This document shows positions 7,637 to 16,490 of a DNA stretch of 64,000 bases, one piece after another. The stretch lies in NCBI RefSeq assembly GCF_000226975.2, contig NZ_CP019285.1, forward strand, positions 2,728,001 through 2,792,000. The letters are read 5' to 3'. Positions within the stretch are counted from its first letter, which is position 1, and every line of letters begins with the position of its first letter. Below the pieces are notes generated by a model that saw only the letters and a program-made list of their open reading frames with translations, was not told where the DNA came from and did no database searches. This DNA comes from Halobiforma lacisalsi AJ5 (GTDB lineage Archaea > Halobacteriota > Halobacteria > Halobacteriales > Natrialbaceae). Position numbers and translations under genes: made by a program.

Positions 7637-7802
7637 TAGTAACTGGTTACGCCGGTACGTCTGTAAAATACAGTCCTCTTATATAGGTTGAACCTGACAC
7701 GTTCGCCGACGGAGGTCGGCGGTCACCCATCCGACGCCGAGAACTCTCCGAACGGTGGGAACGGGACGGATGTTTTTTGAGAGTGGCAGCGAACCCGGGA
7801 GT

Positions 7803-8549
7803 ATGGGCTCGTACGAAAAACGGACGATCGGACTACTACGGCGGATACTCCGTAGTTCCGTGCACGGGTATCTCACGCTACTGTTCGGCCTCGCATCGCT
7901 CGGGCTAGTGTTTGGCTATGCGTCGGACTCGATGTACGGCGTCAGCCACGGGGTCAACCTCATTGCGTACTGGCACGTCCCGCTCGCACTGGTCGGTGGT
8001 CTGGCGCTGACGGTTACCTTCCTCGGGTGCGTCTGCTATCTCGTCACCGGCACTCGGTTCTGGGAACAACTCGCCCACGGCTCTGCCGAACTGGGGTTCG
8101 TATTCGCGACGCTGACGCTGGTCACGGGCAGCGCGTGGGGACGCGTCATCTGGAACACCTGGTGGAACTGGTCCGATATCCGGCTGGTTACCTTCCTGTT
8201 CGTCTGGTTCATCTACGCGGGCTATCTGATCATCTACTCGAGTGGCGGCGGAGCGGGCCGAGTCTCCCGTCTCGCCTCCGTCTACGGCGTCATCGGGTTC
8301 ATTACCGTTCCCATTTCCTACGCGTCGACGCGGCTGTGGACCGCCCGGCTGCACGCGCCGTCGGTCGGCAACCCCGACGCGGAAGCCGCCATTACGGCCT
8401 CGGTGCTGTTCGTGTCGCTCGTCGCCGTCCTGTTTCTCTACCTGTCCCTGCTTGCGGCCAGGGTTCGTCTGCACGAACTCACGACCCGTGTCGACTCGCT
8501 GAAGAACCGCTCGCGGACGGAAACCTACAAACCGACGGAGGAGTACTGA
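7803..8549 (+). CDS. ccmC: heme exporter / cytochrome c maturation protein CcmC
   Basis: 248 residues from the ATG at 7803, with six hydrophobic helices. The tryptophan-rich loop WGRVIWNTWWNWSDIRL between helices is the WWD heme-handling motif of the CcmC/CcmF/CcsA family, here with an unusual WNW in place of WGW. CcmC loads heme onto CcmE at the outer face of the membrane. The ccmD-like gene begins 6 bases after the stop. In-frame starts at 7755 (GTG) and 7767 (ATG) would add a short hydrophilic N-terminus; 7803 is preferred because it begins at the usual cytoplasmic tail. The promoter is probably the TATA box at 7679. Confidence 0.88.
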   Translation: MGSYEKRTIGLLRRILRSSVHGYLTLLFGLASLGLVFGYASDSMYGVSHGVNLIAYWHVPLALVGGLALTVTFLGCVCYLVTGTRFWEQLAHGSAELGFVFATLTLVTGSAWGRVIWNTWWNWSDIRLVTFLFVWFIYAGYLIIYSSGGGAGRVSRLASVYGVIGFITVPISYASTRLWTARLHAPSVGNPDAEAAITASVLFVSLVAVLFLYLSLLAARVRLHELTTRVDSLKNRSRTETYKPTEEY

Positions 8550-8555
8550 TCAGCC

Positions 8556-8699
8556 ATGGACTACCTGTTGCTGTTCGCCTACGGTGCCGTATTCGGAGCA
8601 CTCGTCGTTTACGTGTTCTACCTTCGGAATCGACTGTCGGAACTCGAGCAGCGTCTCGAGGACGTAACGGCAGAGCGCGAATCGAGTGGACAGGATTGA
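8556..8699 (+). CDS. ccmD: CcmD-like small membrane protein
   Basis: A 47-residue protein, missed by length-filtered gene finding. One N-terminal membrane helix (MDYLLLFAYGAVFGALVVYVF) is followed by a charged helix (LRNRLSELEQRLEDV). That is the architecture of CcmD, which holds CcmC, CcmE and CcmAB together. It starts 6 bases after ccmC. Sequence similarity in this family is too weak to prove it, so the call rests on length, topology and position. Confidence 0.75.
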   Translation: MDYLLLFAYGAVFGALVVYVFYLRNRLSELEQRLEDVTAERESSGQD

Positions 8700-8786
8700 C
8701 GCCGCCGGGACGATCGACCGGCACTGACGTCCGAGGCCTCGAGCGAGGCCGGTGAATTTTTTCGATCTGACGGCTGGAGAGGGGAG

Positions 8787-10298
8787 TTAGCCCCGACGAA
8801 CGGACCTGTGGGCCCATCCGGTGGCCCCGTCCGGGAACGGGTCCGATCGGGCTTCCGGCTGGACGGTCCCCTCACCGTCGATCGTTCGCGCGTAGACGTC
8901 GTAGCTGTCCGGATCACCCTCGTCAGGATCGATTTCGTACAACCACTGGCGCGTCGTGTCCGAATCCGGAAGCGGATCGCTCAGCGTCGCCGACTCCCAG
9001 CTGTCGCCGCCGTCGATCGACACCTCGACCGTCTCGACGTCGCGGGCACCCGCGTAGGCGTGTCCGACCAGCTGAATACCGCCGTCCTCGAGCCGATTGA
9101 TCCGGTCGACCTTCGTGACCGCGTTGACCGGCCCCATTCCGTGCCAGCCGCGTTCCTCCCAGTAACCGCCTTCCCCGTCGTCGATGATCTCGACATCCGT
9201 GAGCCACTTGACGTGGAGTTTCCCCCAGCGGTCGGGAACCAGCAGTCGAACGGGGTAGCCGTGACCGGCGGGAAGCTCCATCCCGTTCATCCCGAACGCG
9301 AGCATGGACTCCTCGAGGTCCTCGAGCGGGACCGAGTAGTAGTAATCGTCGGCGCCGGACAGCAACGCGTACTCCCCCTCGTCTTCGATCCCGGCCTCCT
9401 CGAGGATGTCTGCCATCCGAACACCGGTCCAGACGGCGGTATCCAGCTGTTCACCGTCGATGTCGTCGCTCAGACAACGGATCGCCTTGTACCGGTTGCG
9501 GGTTTCGTACCCACGGACGTCGTCGTAGTCGAGTTCGAGTTCCTCCTCGACGAGCCCCGTTACGGAGAGGCGCCAGCCGTCGGGATCGATCGAGGGTGGA
9601 CTCGGATTGATATCGACCTTGTAGAATTCGCCGATTTCGGAGATCAACGGCTTGATTCCGTCGGCTTCCAGTCCGGCATCGTCGGCCTCGGAGACCAGGT
9701 GTTCGGCCTCGAGTCGCGTCGCGCGTTCCTGCAGTTCGCGTTCGGTTCGCTGGGTCTGGCTCCGGCGAAGGAAGCCGAGTCCGTGAGCGACGACGTTATA
9801 CCCAGCGACGACTGTGACCGCCTGGACGACCGAACGCCGGTCGGGGCTCACATCGGCACTCGCGTCTCCCGCGGTCGAGAGGTGATCGAATCCCGCGACG
9901 ACGGCGCCGCCGACGACCGCCGGAAGGATGGCCGCGCGGGCGACGCCGACCACGAGATACGCTGCCAGGAAGACGAACACGACCGAGAGTACGGCCCCGA
10001 CCAGTTCCCGGGAAGCGGGCAACGCGCTCGCACCCAGCCGGTATCCGGCCAGGGCCAGGGAACCGACGATCACGGACAGCAGGACGCCCGAAAAGAGCAG
10101 ACTCAACTCGAGTGCGAGATCCCCGAACCGCTGGATGACCGCGGAGACGAACCAGCCCGGGAGTACTTCGAGGACGAGTCGATTGAACGACGAGACGAGG
10201 AACCGCTCGGAGGTCGCGTAGATTCCGAACGACGTTGCGACTGCCGAGATACCCGCGGCGAGCAACGTCACGACAGTGACGAGCCGTCGCTCGGTCAT
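8787..10298 (-). CDS. membrane-anchored sulfite-oxidase-family molybdopterin oxidoreductase
   Basis: 503 residues. The first 140 hold four membrane helices (VTLLAAGISAVATSFGI; LLFSGVLLSVIVGSLALAG; AVLSVVFVFLAAYLVVGV; LPAVVGGAVVAGF). A linker leads to an oxidoreductase molybdopterin domain (about 225-400) with the single molybdenum-ligand cysteine C275 in YKAIRCLSDD, then HGYPVRLLVPDRWGKLHVKWL, and a C-terminal dimerisation domain (VETVEVSIDGGDSWESATL). The family includes sulfite oxidase and YedY-type enzymes; the substrate cannot be told. It lies among the ccm genes on the opposite strand, so a c-type cytochrome could be its electron acceptor. A TATA-like TTTTTAATTA at about 10434-10445 would give a leader of about 110 bases. 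Confidence 0.82.
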   Translation of the reverse strand: MTERRLVTVVTLLAAGISAVATSFGIYATSERFLVSSFNRLVLEVLPGWFVSAVIQRFGDLALELSLLFSGVLLSVIVGSLALAGYRLGASALPASRELVGAVLSVVFVFLAAYLVVGVARAAILPAVVGGAVVAGFDHLSTAGDASADVSPDRRSVVQAVTVVAGYNVVAHGLGFLRRSQTQRTERELQERATRLEAEHLVSEADDAGLEADGIKPLISEIGEFYKVDINPSPPSIDPDGWRLSVTGLVEEELELDYDDVRGYETRNRYKAIRCLSDDIDGEQLDTAVWTGVRMADILEEAGIEDEGEYALLSGADDYYYSVPLEDLEESMLAFGMNGMELPAGHGYPVRLLVPDRWGKLHVKWLTDVEIIDDGEGGYWEERGWHGMGPVNAVTKVDRINRLEDGGIQLVGHAYAGARDVETVEVSIDGGDSWESATLSDPLPDSDTTRQWLYEIDPDEGDPDSYDVYARTIDGEGTVQPEARSDPFPDGATGWAHRSVRRG

Positions 10299-10564
10299 CG
10301 ATGGATCACCCGGTCCGGCCGTCCCGCTCGGGCCACCCGCTCGGGTGGAGCGGTTCCGACGTCGAAGGTGGGTCCCTGATCGATCGACGTTCCGTCGATC
10401 CCCTGTATCATGGGGGGTACTCGGGGAGCCGTCTAATTAAAAACCGCCCTCGTTATCCGCATTCAGGAATCGACAGTGAGAAATCGGGAACAAAAAGTAC
10501 GCTATCGGAAACTTCGATTGTGGATACGAAAACAGCGGTCGGCGTCGAAAGCGGACGACTCGAG

Positions 10565-11035
10565 CTAGCTATCGGTCCCGTCGTGTTCACCGCCTTCGTC
10601 GCTTTCGTTCCCGTCAGTCGTGGCGTGGTCCTCGAGGTGCTCGGACGTTTCGTTCGTCTCGGTTGCGGGGTGATCCTCGGGATGTTCGCCCTCGTGAGCC
10701 CTGACCGTCAGGTCGTCGGCTTCGAGTTCCTCGCCGTCGAAGTACCCCTCGGCGACGACGACCCGGCCGTCGGACATGGTCTCGGGCATCTCGCCGTCGT
10801 AGGTCACCGGCTTGGTGTAGTTCTCGTCCGCGACTTCGAAGGTGATCGGATCGCCATCGTCGACGTTGACGGCCTGCCCCTCGAGTTTGACGACGGTATC
10901 GTCGTGGTCGTCCGTTTCCGCGAGATCGGTCGGGGTGACGAACTGGGCGGCCGATCCCATCGTCGTGGTCGCCAGGATCGCCAGGAGAACGGCGATACCG
11001 ACGCCACCGACCACTACCTTTACTTTCCGATCCAT
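10565..11035 (-). CDS. ccmE: cytochrome c maturation heme chaperone CcmE, variant
   Basis: 156 residues: a short cytoplasmic start, one membrane helix (residues 6-27), then an OB-fold domain with VVKLEGQAVNVDDGDPITFEVAD and the family stretch PETMSDGRVVVAEGYFDGEELEADDL. In bacterial CcmE the next motif HxxxY holds the covalent heme; some archaeal forms use CxxxY. Here the position reads RAHEGEHPEDH (H114 and H118), so HxxxH takes the place of the tyrosine form. The tail is rich in His, Glu and Asp. The function, carrying heme to the apocytochrome, is inferred from the fold and the neighbours. It is oriented opposite to ccmC and ccmAB. Confidence 0.8.
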   Translation of the reverse strand: MDRKVKVVVGGVGIAVLLAILATTTMGSAAQFVTPTDLAETDDHDDTVVKLEGQAVNVDDGDPITFEVADENYTKPVTYDGEMPETMSDGRVVVAEGYFDGEELEADDLTVRAHEGEHPEDHPATETNETSEHLEDHATTDGNESDEGGEHDGTDS

Positions 11036-11356
11036 TACGTCTCCCTTCCGGGCGTCGTCACATCAAACCTTCGCCAGTCGCGACACAGTAGGAATGTCTG
11101 TCGTCACGTTCTCCCCGGACCTTCGGACCGACCGATGGGGATAGCACACTCTCGCTCGAGTCGTCGGGACAGTGCCCGCTCGTCCGAACCGGGTGATCTG
11201 TGTATGGCGGAACCTCGACGGCGGTTCTGGGCGGCCAGGACGAGGCGGATACTGACGTCGGTCGACTCCAGCACGGTCTCGGCGCGACCAGGGCGGAATT
11301 ACACCTCCAGACGCCGCATTCCGTTTCGGCGCGATATCAGCTAGCAGTCTCGGTCA
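11036..11356. other. intergenic region between ccmE and ccdA
   Basis: Both flanking genes read leftward. It should hold the ccmE promoter; no strong TATA box is visible. Open frames here are short, or long only as shadows of neighbouring genes, and I see no convincing gene. Confidence 0.4.
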
Positions 11357-12037
11357 TCAGTACAGCGCCGAAAGGAAAACCCGGTCGGCCTCGAACAGCA
11401 GGGCGACGCCGGTCACGAGCAGGACGACGCCGACCGCCCGCCGAACCACGTCCCGCCGGCCGAGTACCCCGAGGTAGTCCGCGATCGACCGGCCCGCTAT
11501 CTTGCCGCCGTAGGCGACGCCCAAAAGCGGGATCGCGAACCCGACGCCGTAGACGAACAGGAACGCACCGCTCTCGAGTGCTGCCCCGGTCGTCGCGGCG
11601 TACGCGAGGACGGCACCCAGTACGGGGCCGACACAGGGCAGCCAGATCACCCCGAGCAGGAGACCGAGCGAGAACGCCGACGCGAGCGGGTGTCGTTGCT
11701 CGTCGAGCGCAGCGACGCGTTCGGTGGCGGTACTCGAGAGTCGCGAGGCGTATCGCGAGTAGATCCCGTGCAGGTCGTCGTCGACCATCACCGCGCCGAA
11801 TGCGACGATCGCCAGAAACGCCGGCGCACGAAGCGTCTCCGGCGAAAACGAACCCAGAGTACCGACGAGAACGCCGAGCAGGATAAACGAAAGCAGGCTG
11901 CCCGAGACGATCGCCACGGGGCGGAGACGGTGACCGACGCTGCCCGACAGCAGCGGTGGCAACAGGGGGAGACAACACGGCGTCAGAATCGTGGCCGCAC
12001 CAGCCAGGAGAACGACTGACAGCGTCGGTAGCTCCAT
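11357..12037 (-). CDS. ccdA: CcdA/DsbD-type transmembrane thiol-disulfide transporter
   Basis: 226 residues with six hydrophobic helices and the two conserved cysteine sites of the family: TPCCLPLLPP (C21, C22) in the first helix and WLPCVGPV (C135) in the fourth. CcdA passes reducing power across the membrane to keep the CXXCH cysteines of apocytochromes reduced, via a CcmG-type thioredoxin, which is encoded at 15954. The ATG at 12037 is chosen because it begins just before helix 1; the frame extends 29 codons upstream without similarity. It is divergent from ccmA with 56 bases between the starts, so the two share a compact promoter region. Confidence 0.85.
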   Translation of the reverse strand: MELPTLSVVLLAGAATILTPCCLPLLPPLLSGSVGHRLRPVAIVSGSLLSFILLGVLVGTLGSFSPETLRAPAFLAIVAFGAVMVDDDLHGIYSRYASRLSSTATERVAALDEQRHPLASAFSLGLLLGVIWLPCVGPVLGAVLAYAATTGAALESGAFLFVYGVGFAIPLLGVAYGGKIAGRSIADYLGVLGRRDVVRRAVGVVLLVTGVALLFEADRVFLSALY

Positions 12038-12093
12038 CGAGCGACAGTACGGAATTACAATGCTTAAGTCATGCGTCCGCCAAGCGTCGGGCA

Positions 12094-12903
12094 ATGGCTT
12101 TCGTCTCCGTCTCCGGCGTGACAAAGCGGTTTGGCACGCACGTCGGCGTCGACGACGTCTCTTTCACTCTCGATGCCGGTGAGACGGTCGTCCTCTTCGG
12201 TGCCAACGGCGCCGGAAAGACGACGCTCATCCGGATGCTCGCGTCGCTGTCCCGCCCGACGGAGGGCGAGATCGAGATCGAAGGCGAGCCGCTGGTCGGC
12301 GGCAACGCGGCGGTTCGCTCTCGGCTCGGCGTCGTCGCCCACGAGACGATGCTCTACGAGGAACTCACGGCACGGGAAAACCTCCGGTTGCACGCCCGAC
12401 TACACGACGTCGACGCGACGGTCTGTGACGGGCTGCTCGAGACGGTCGGCCTCGCCGACCGCGGGGGCGAACGGGTCAGCGGCTTCTCCCACGGCATGAG
12501 CAAGCGCGTCTCGCTCGCCCGGGCACTCGTCCACGACCCCGATCTCCTGTTGTTCGACGAACCCTACACCGGGCTCGACCAGACCTCGCTGAAACGCGTC
12601 GCGGCAGTCCTCGAGGATCTCGAGGATCGGACCGTCCTCGCGGCAACACACGATCTCGAGCGGGGCTACCGGCTGGCGGATCGCGTGCTGTTCATGAACG
12701 ACGGCCGCCTCGTAGGCGACCTCGAGACGACGGCGTTCGAGGGTGCGAGTGACGTGCTCGAGGAGTACGAACGACGCTGTACGGGCGGCGAACCGCGGGC
12801 GGTAACGAGCGCGACGGCGGTTCCGACGCGGTCGACGGCTGTGGGGACGGGAACCGAAAGCTCAGGCGGACCCGGCGACGACGGAGGGCCAAACGACGGA
12901 TGA
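12094..12903 (+). CDS. ccmA: heme exporter ABC ATPase CcmA
   Basis: 269 residues. Walker A is GANGAGKTT (about 36-44), the signature region FSHGMSKRVSLARAL replaces the standard LSGGQ, Walker B is LLLFDEPYTGLD, and the switch histidine is in AATHDLERG. The last 45 residues form a low-complexity Thr/Gly/Ser tail outside the ATPase. The gene overlaps ccmB by ATGA. CcmA with CcmB forms the ATP-driven complex that releases heme-loaded CcmE. Without ccmB it would be called a general ABC-2 ATPase, so the name depends on the context. The start at 12094 matches the family N-terminus; an open frame upstream is not conserved. Confidence 0.83.
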   Translation: MAFVSVSGVTKRFGTHVGVDDVSFTLDAGETVVLFGANGAGKTTLIRMLASLSRPTEGEIEIEGEPLVGGNAAVRSRLGVVAHETMLYEELTARENLRLHARLHDVDATVCDGLLETVGLADRGGERVSGFSHGMSKRVSLARALVHDPDLLLFDEPYTGLDQTSLKRVAAVLEDLEDRTVLAATHDLERGYRLADRVLFMNDGRLVGDLETTAFEGASDVLEEYERRCTGGEPRAVTSATAVPTRSTAVGTGTESSGGPGDDGGPNDG

Positions 12904-13577
12904 TCGGGGACTACCTCCGGGTCGTCTACACCATCGCCCGCAAGGACCTGCTGGTCGAATCCCGCAGCAAGCAGACGACGAACGCCGCTTTCGTGTTCGC
13001 CTTGCTCATCATCGTCGTCTTCTCGTTCGTCTTCGGCGAGGAGGTCGGCTCTCGCGACGTGCTCGCCCGCGGCGCCCTGTGGCTGGCCGTCGTCTTCGGC
13101 GGTGCGGTCGGCATGTCCCACGCCGTCGCGCTCGAGGGGAAAAACGAGGCCATCGCCGGCCTGCTGCTTGCGCCGGTCGACCGGTCGGCGATCTACCTGG
13201 GGAAAGTCGCGAGTTCGACGGTCTTTATTACCGGAATCGGGCTCCTGAGCCTGGGATTCGTCGTCGTCTTCCTCGATTACGCGTTCGACATGGCGACGCT
13301 CACGACGGTGTTGCTGGTCGTCCCACTTGCCGCGCTCGGGTTCAGCGCTGTCGGCGTGTTGCTGTCGATCCTTATGCTCCATTCCCAGTTACAGGAATCG
13401 CTACTGCCGGTCCTGCTCGTCCCGCTCGTTATCCCGACCATCCTCTCGGGGACGGCATTGACTGCCCCCGGACTTTCGGAGGGGATGACCTCGGCGTGGT
13501 TCCGGATCCTGGTGACCTACGACCTGCTCGTCCTGCTCGCGGGCTGGATGACGTTCGAGTACGTCGTCGAAGAATAG
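12900..13577 (+). CDS. ccmB: heme exporter membrane subunit CcmB
   Basis: 225 residues with six hydrophobic helices. It begins with the CcmB pattern (RVVYTIARKDLLVESRSKQT) followed by helix 1 and the conserved loop HAVALEGKNEAIAGLLLAPV. It overlaps ccmA by four bases (ATGA), so the two are translated together. It is the permease partner of CcmA in cytochrome c maturation. It converges on ccmF, with 15 bases between the stops. Confidence 0.88.
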   Translation: MIGDYLRVVYTIARKDLLVESRSKQTTNAAFVFALLIIVVFSFVFGEEVGSRDVLARGALWLAVVFGGAVGMSHAVALEGKNEAIAGLLLAPVDRSAIYLGKVASSTVFITGIGLLSLGFVVVFLDYAFDMATLTTVLLVVPLAALGFSAVGVLLSILMLHSQLQESLLPVLLVPLVIPTILSGTALTAPGLSEGMTSAWFRILVTYDLLVLLAGWMTFEYVVEE

Positions 13578-13592
13578 CGAAGACGGGGCTCG

Positions 13593-15926
13593 TTACTGGT
13601 CGCGTCGACTGTCAGCCAGCGTCACCGCTGTCATCCCGACGATCATAAGTACGACACCGAACCAGATCTGGTTCGCCAGCGGGTAAGTGTCGATAGTAAT
13701 GGACGCGCTGCGTTCGTCGATCGACCCAACGACGTACGTGTCGCCGGCGATCCCGCGTTCGATCACGGCATCGTTGGTGTTCATCTGTGAGTGCAGGTAC
13801 TCCTGCTCGGCGAGCGTCCCTTCGGCGACGCGCTCGCCACCCTCGTAGACCGTCACGTCGAGTTCGTGCGAGGTCACTCGCGGCGTGTGGACGTCACGAG
13901 GTGGATCCGACACCGGGCCCATGTTGTCAGCGTCCGTGTAGACGAACGCCTGGGCGTCCGTTGCCGCCGTCTCCCCCTCGAAAACGGTCCCACGGGCGAT
14001 GACTTCGTCTCCTTCTTCGAAAAGCGAGTCGTCGGCACCCGCGAGCCAGACGCTCGAGTCCTCGAGCCGGGCGATCGCGGTCCCGTCGATCGAATCGATG
14101 GCGGTTATCTCCCCCCGAACCAGCGAGGCGTCCTCGTCGACGGCCAGTACCTCCTCGGGACTCCGTGCCGCCTCCTCTATCGTCGGTTCTTCGACGGTCT
14201 CGTAGTTCCTCACGTGGACTTCGTATTCGCCGTCGGGCGACTCCTCGACGATCGGTTCCGGGTCGGTCCCGGCATCGTCGATTCCGACGACTGCGACCGA
14301 TGCCGACGTCGAGAACAGGTAGATGAAAGAGACAGCGACGATCAACATCGCAGCGCCGACGTGAGTGAGAACGATCCCCGTCTCGCGGATCTTGAACGTT
14401 CTCGACGGGACGCCCCGGATTCGGTCGACGTACCGCCAGATCCACGAACCCGCGAAATACGCCGCTGGCGGGACGATCGAAAGGACGCTGACCGAACCGA
14501 CGATCCGATAGACGAGTGGATCGTGGGCAGCGGGATCGCTCAGGTACCAGTTCGCCGAGGGGGCGATAAACGCCGCGACGAGGGTCGAAACCGCGACGGC
14601 CGCCGTCGCGCCGATCGCCAGCTTTCGCCGTCGGAGATCGAGCAGCGCGTACATCCCGCCCGCCAGCAGACCCACCACGACGACGGGATAACTCCAGAGG
14701 TTGTAGTGGTCCTGACCGACGCTGACCTCGACACCGGTCGCAGCGTTGCGGATCACGGGGAAAGACAGCCCCCAGATCGAAACAAAGGCGAGGACGCCGA
14801 AGGCAAGCACGGCTCCGTGATAGACGGTACGGCGGCTCAGCCAGGGCTCGTCGGCATCTCGGCTCCCCTCCTCTGCCTCGAGGAACCAGTAGGTGAACGG
14901 AAGAGCGATCGCCGTCGTTCCAGTCACGCCGAGCAGGAACAGGATGCCGGTTCCGATCCCGCCCGCTGCAAAGGAGTGAACGCTCCGGAAGACCCCGCTG
15001 CGAACGACCGTCGTCGCGAAGGTTACGATCGGGAAAACGAGCGTCGCCGACGCTGGCGCGAAGATCGGATACTCGCCGGTCTTGCCGTAGCGGTTGATCG
15101 CGTGCAGGGAGCCGGTCAGTGCGAGCCAGGGGATCAACACGGCGGTTTCGACGGGGTCCCACGACCAGAAGCCGCCCCACCCGAGGACGCCGTAGGCCCA
15201 GATGCCGCCGAAGACGATCGCCGCGGTCAACAGCAGCCAGGAGACTCGCAGCCACTGGCGCATGCTCCCGAGCCATTCGTCGAAGACGCTGTCTTCACCC
15301 CGGAACAGGGAGACGAAGTGCGTAACTCCGAGCGCGAACGGAACGATCAACAGCGCGTAGGCGCTGAACGTGATCGGTGGATGGATCGCCATCCAGGGAT
15401 CGACCAGCAGCGGGTTCAGGCCGTCACCGTCCGGCGGGACGAATCCCGCTGGCGTGTCCGGAAACGCGACTTCGATCGGGGTAAAGGGACTCTGGGCGAC
15501 GAGCATGGTCGCGAAGGCAGCGACGATACCCAGCGAGATCGACTGTGCGAGGTTCGCTCCCCGGCCCTCGAACCGACTCGAGTACACCGTCCACGTGGCG
15601 ACGACCGCAGTTAAGGTCGCCCAGAGGAGGATCGATCCCTCGTGATTCGCGTACGGACCTGTCAGGCGGTAAAGCAGCGCGAGGTAGTCTGCAGAGTTCT
15701 GCCAGACGTACGCATTGGTGTAATCGCCGACGACGAACTGGTAGGTGAGGTACGTGTGGGCGACGACCAGCGAGAGGGTCGACGTGCTGGCGGCCACGAG
15801 TGTCACGGGTCGGAGTTCGTCGGTTCGGTAGACGTAGCCGTACAACAGGAGAATCGCCGCGAGACTACTCGCGAACGCTGCGATCGCGATCAACAGCGTT
15901 CCGGGTGTGAGTGTGTTCGGTATCAT
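13593..15926 (-). CDS. ccmF: cytochrome c heme lyase subunit CcmF
   Basis: 777 residues, longer than the roughly 650 of many bacterial forms. It has about 14 membrane helices and the WWD heme-binding motif WGGFWSWDPVETAVLIPWLALT at about residues 245-270, with conserved histidines nearby (HPPITFSAYALL; HSFAAGG). CcmF receives heme from CcmE and attaches it to CXXCH. After the helix near residue 535 there is a long outer domain (about 560-740) ending in a final helix at the C-terminus. Within it RGEITAIDSIDGTAIARLEDSSVWL and EEGDEVIARGTVFEGETA resemble an OB-like beta fold. The ccmG-like gene lies 27 bases upstream in the same direction, so they are probably co-transcribed. Confidence 0.92.
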   Translation of the reverse strand: MIPNTLTPGTLLIAIAAFASSLAAILLLYGYVYRTDELRPVTLVAASTSTLSLVVAHTYLTYQFVVGDYTNAYVWQNSADYLALLYRLTGPYANHEGSILLWATLTAVVATWTVYSSRFEGRGANLAQSISLGIVAAFATMLVAQSPFTPIEVAFPDTPAGFVPPDGDGLNPLLVDPWMAIHPPITFSAYALLIVPFALGVTHFVSLFRGEDSVFDEWLGSMRQWLRVSWLLLTAAIVFGGIWAYGVLGWGGFWSWDPVETAVLIPWLALTGSLHAINRYGKTGEYPIFAPASATLVFPIVTFATTVVRSGVFRSVHSFAAGGIGTGILFLLGVTGTTAIALPFTYWFLEAEEGSRDADEPWLSRRTVYHGAVLAFGVLAFVSIWGLSFPVIRNAATGVEVSVGQDHYNLWSYPVVVVGLLAGGMYALLDLRRRKLAIGATAAVAVSTLVAAFIAPSANWYLSDPAAHDPLVYRIVGSVSVLSIVPPAAYFAGSWIWRYVDRIRGVPSRTFKIRETGIVLTHVGAAMLIVAVSFIYLFSTSASVAVVGIDDAGTDPEPIVEESPDGEYEVHVRNYETVEEPTIEEAARSPEEVLAVDEDASLVRGEITAIDSIDGTAIARLEDSSVWLAGADDSLFEEGDEVIARGTVFEGETAATDAQAFVYTDADNMGPVSDPPRDVHTPRVTSHELDVTVYEGGERVAEGTLAEQEYLHSQMNTNDAVIERGIAGDTYVVGSIDERSASITIDTYPLANQIWFGVVLMIVGMTAVTLADSRRDQ

Positions 15927-15953
15927 TGACTCTGGCTATCACTTTGGCGTTAA

Positions 15954-16415
15954 CTATGCCGAATCGGCCCCGCTCCGGAGCTCCTCCAGAAATCGGTCCT
16001 CCTCGACGTAGCCGCCGAGTCGGGACACTTCTTCGCCGTCGGCGGTCATGATGACGTGCTGTGGCGGGTAGGCCGCCTCGTGTTCGGAAGCGAGGGATGC
16101 ACCGGGCCCGGGCTCGTCGAGGTTGATCGCGAGGAGCACGTACTCGTCGAGTTCGCCGCGTATCTCCTCGTTCTGGTAATGGTTGTCGGAGTACTCCTGG
16201 CAGTACGTACACCAGGTCGTCCAGTAGTAGACGAGGACGGGTTTGTCCTGCTCCTCGGCGACGGCGATCGCCTCGTCGGGATCCTCGTGCCACTCGATCC
16301 CGCCCTGGTAGGTGTAGTCGTGATCGCTGAGGACCGGGGCTGCGTTCATCGAGTAGTAGCCAAACCCCAGCACGGCGATGAGAACGACTATCGTGAGGAG
16401 CTTCCGGGGAGTCAT
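15954..16415 (-). CDS. membrane-anchored thioredoxin-like protein, CcmG role
   Basis: 153 residues from the ATG at 16415: an N-terminal anchor helix (KLLTIVVLIAVLGFGYYSM), then a thioredoxin domain with the redox motif WCTYCQEY and the cis-proline region AYPPQHVIMTADG. It would reduce the apocytochrome CXXCH cysteines, fed by CcdA (11357). It reads toward ccmF and follows the peroxidase gene. A TTG 19 codons upstream is less likely than the ATG; TTTTTTGGG at about 16470 may be the promoter. In some genomes this type is annotated as DUF255/thioredoxin; the context favours CcmG. Confidence 0.8.
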   Translation of the reverse strand: MTPRKLLTIVVLIAVLGFGYYSMNAAPVLSDHDYTYQGGIEWHEDPDEAIAVAEEQDKPVLVYYWTTWCTYCQEYSDNHYQNEEIRGELDEYVLLAINLDEPGPGASLASEHEAAYPPQHVIMTADGEEVSRLGGYVEEDRFLEELRSGADSA

Positions 16416-16490
16416 TCGTCGGACGTCTCGTGGTTTGGATCGGCTGCTGAAAGAGTTATCGTTCGTTCCCAAAAAAGGGAGGACGGTCGC

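Noticed and set aside
13791..15614. A 607-codon open frame on the plus strand opposite ccmF
   Set aside because: The minus strand encodes CcmF with the WWD motif and helices; the plus frame is rich in Arg, Asp and Gly without structure.
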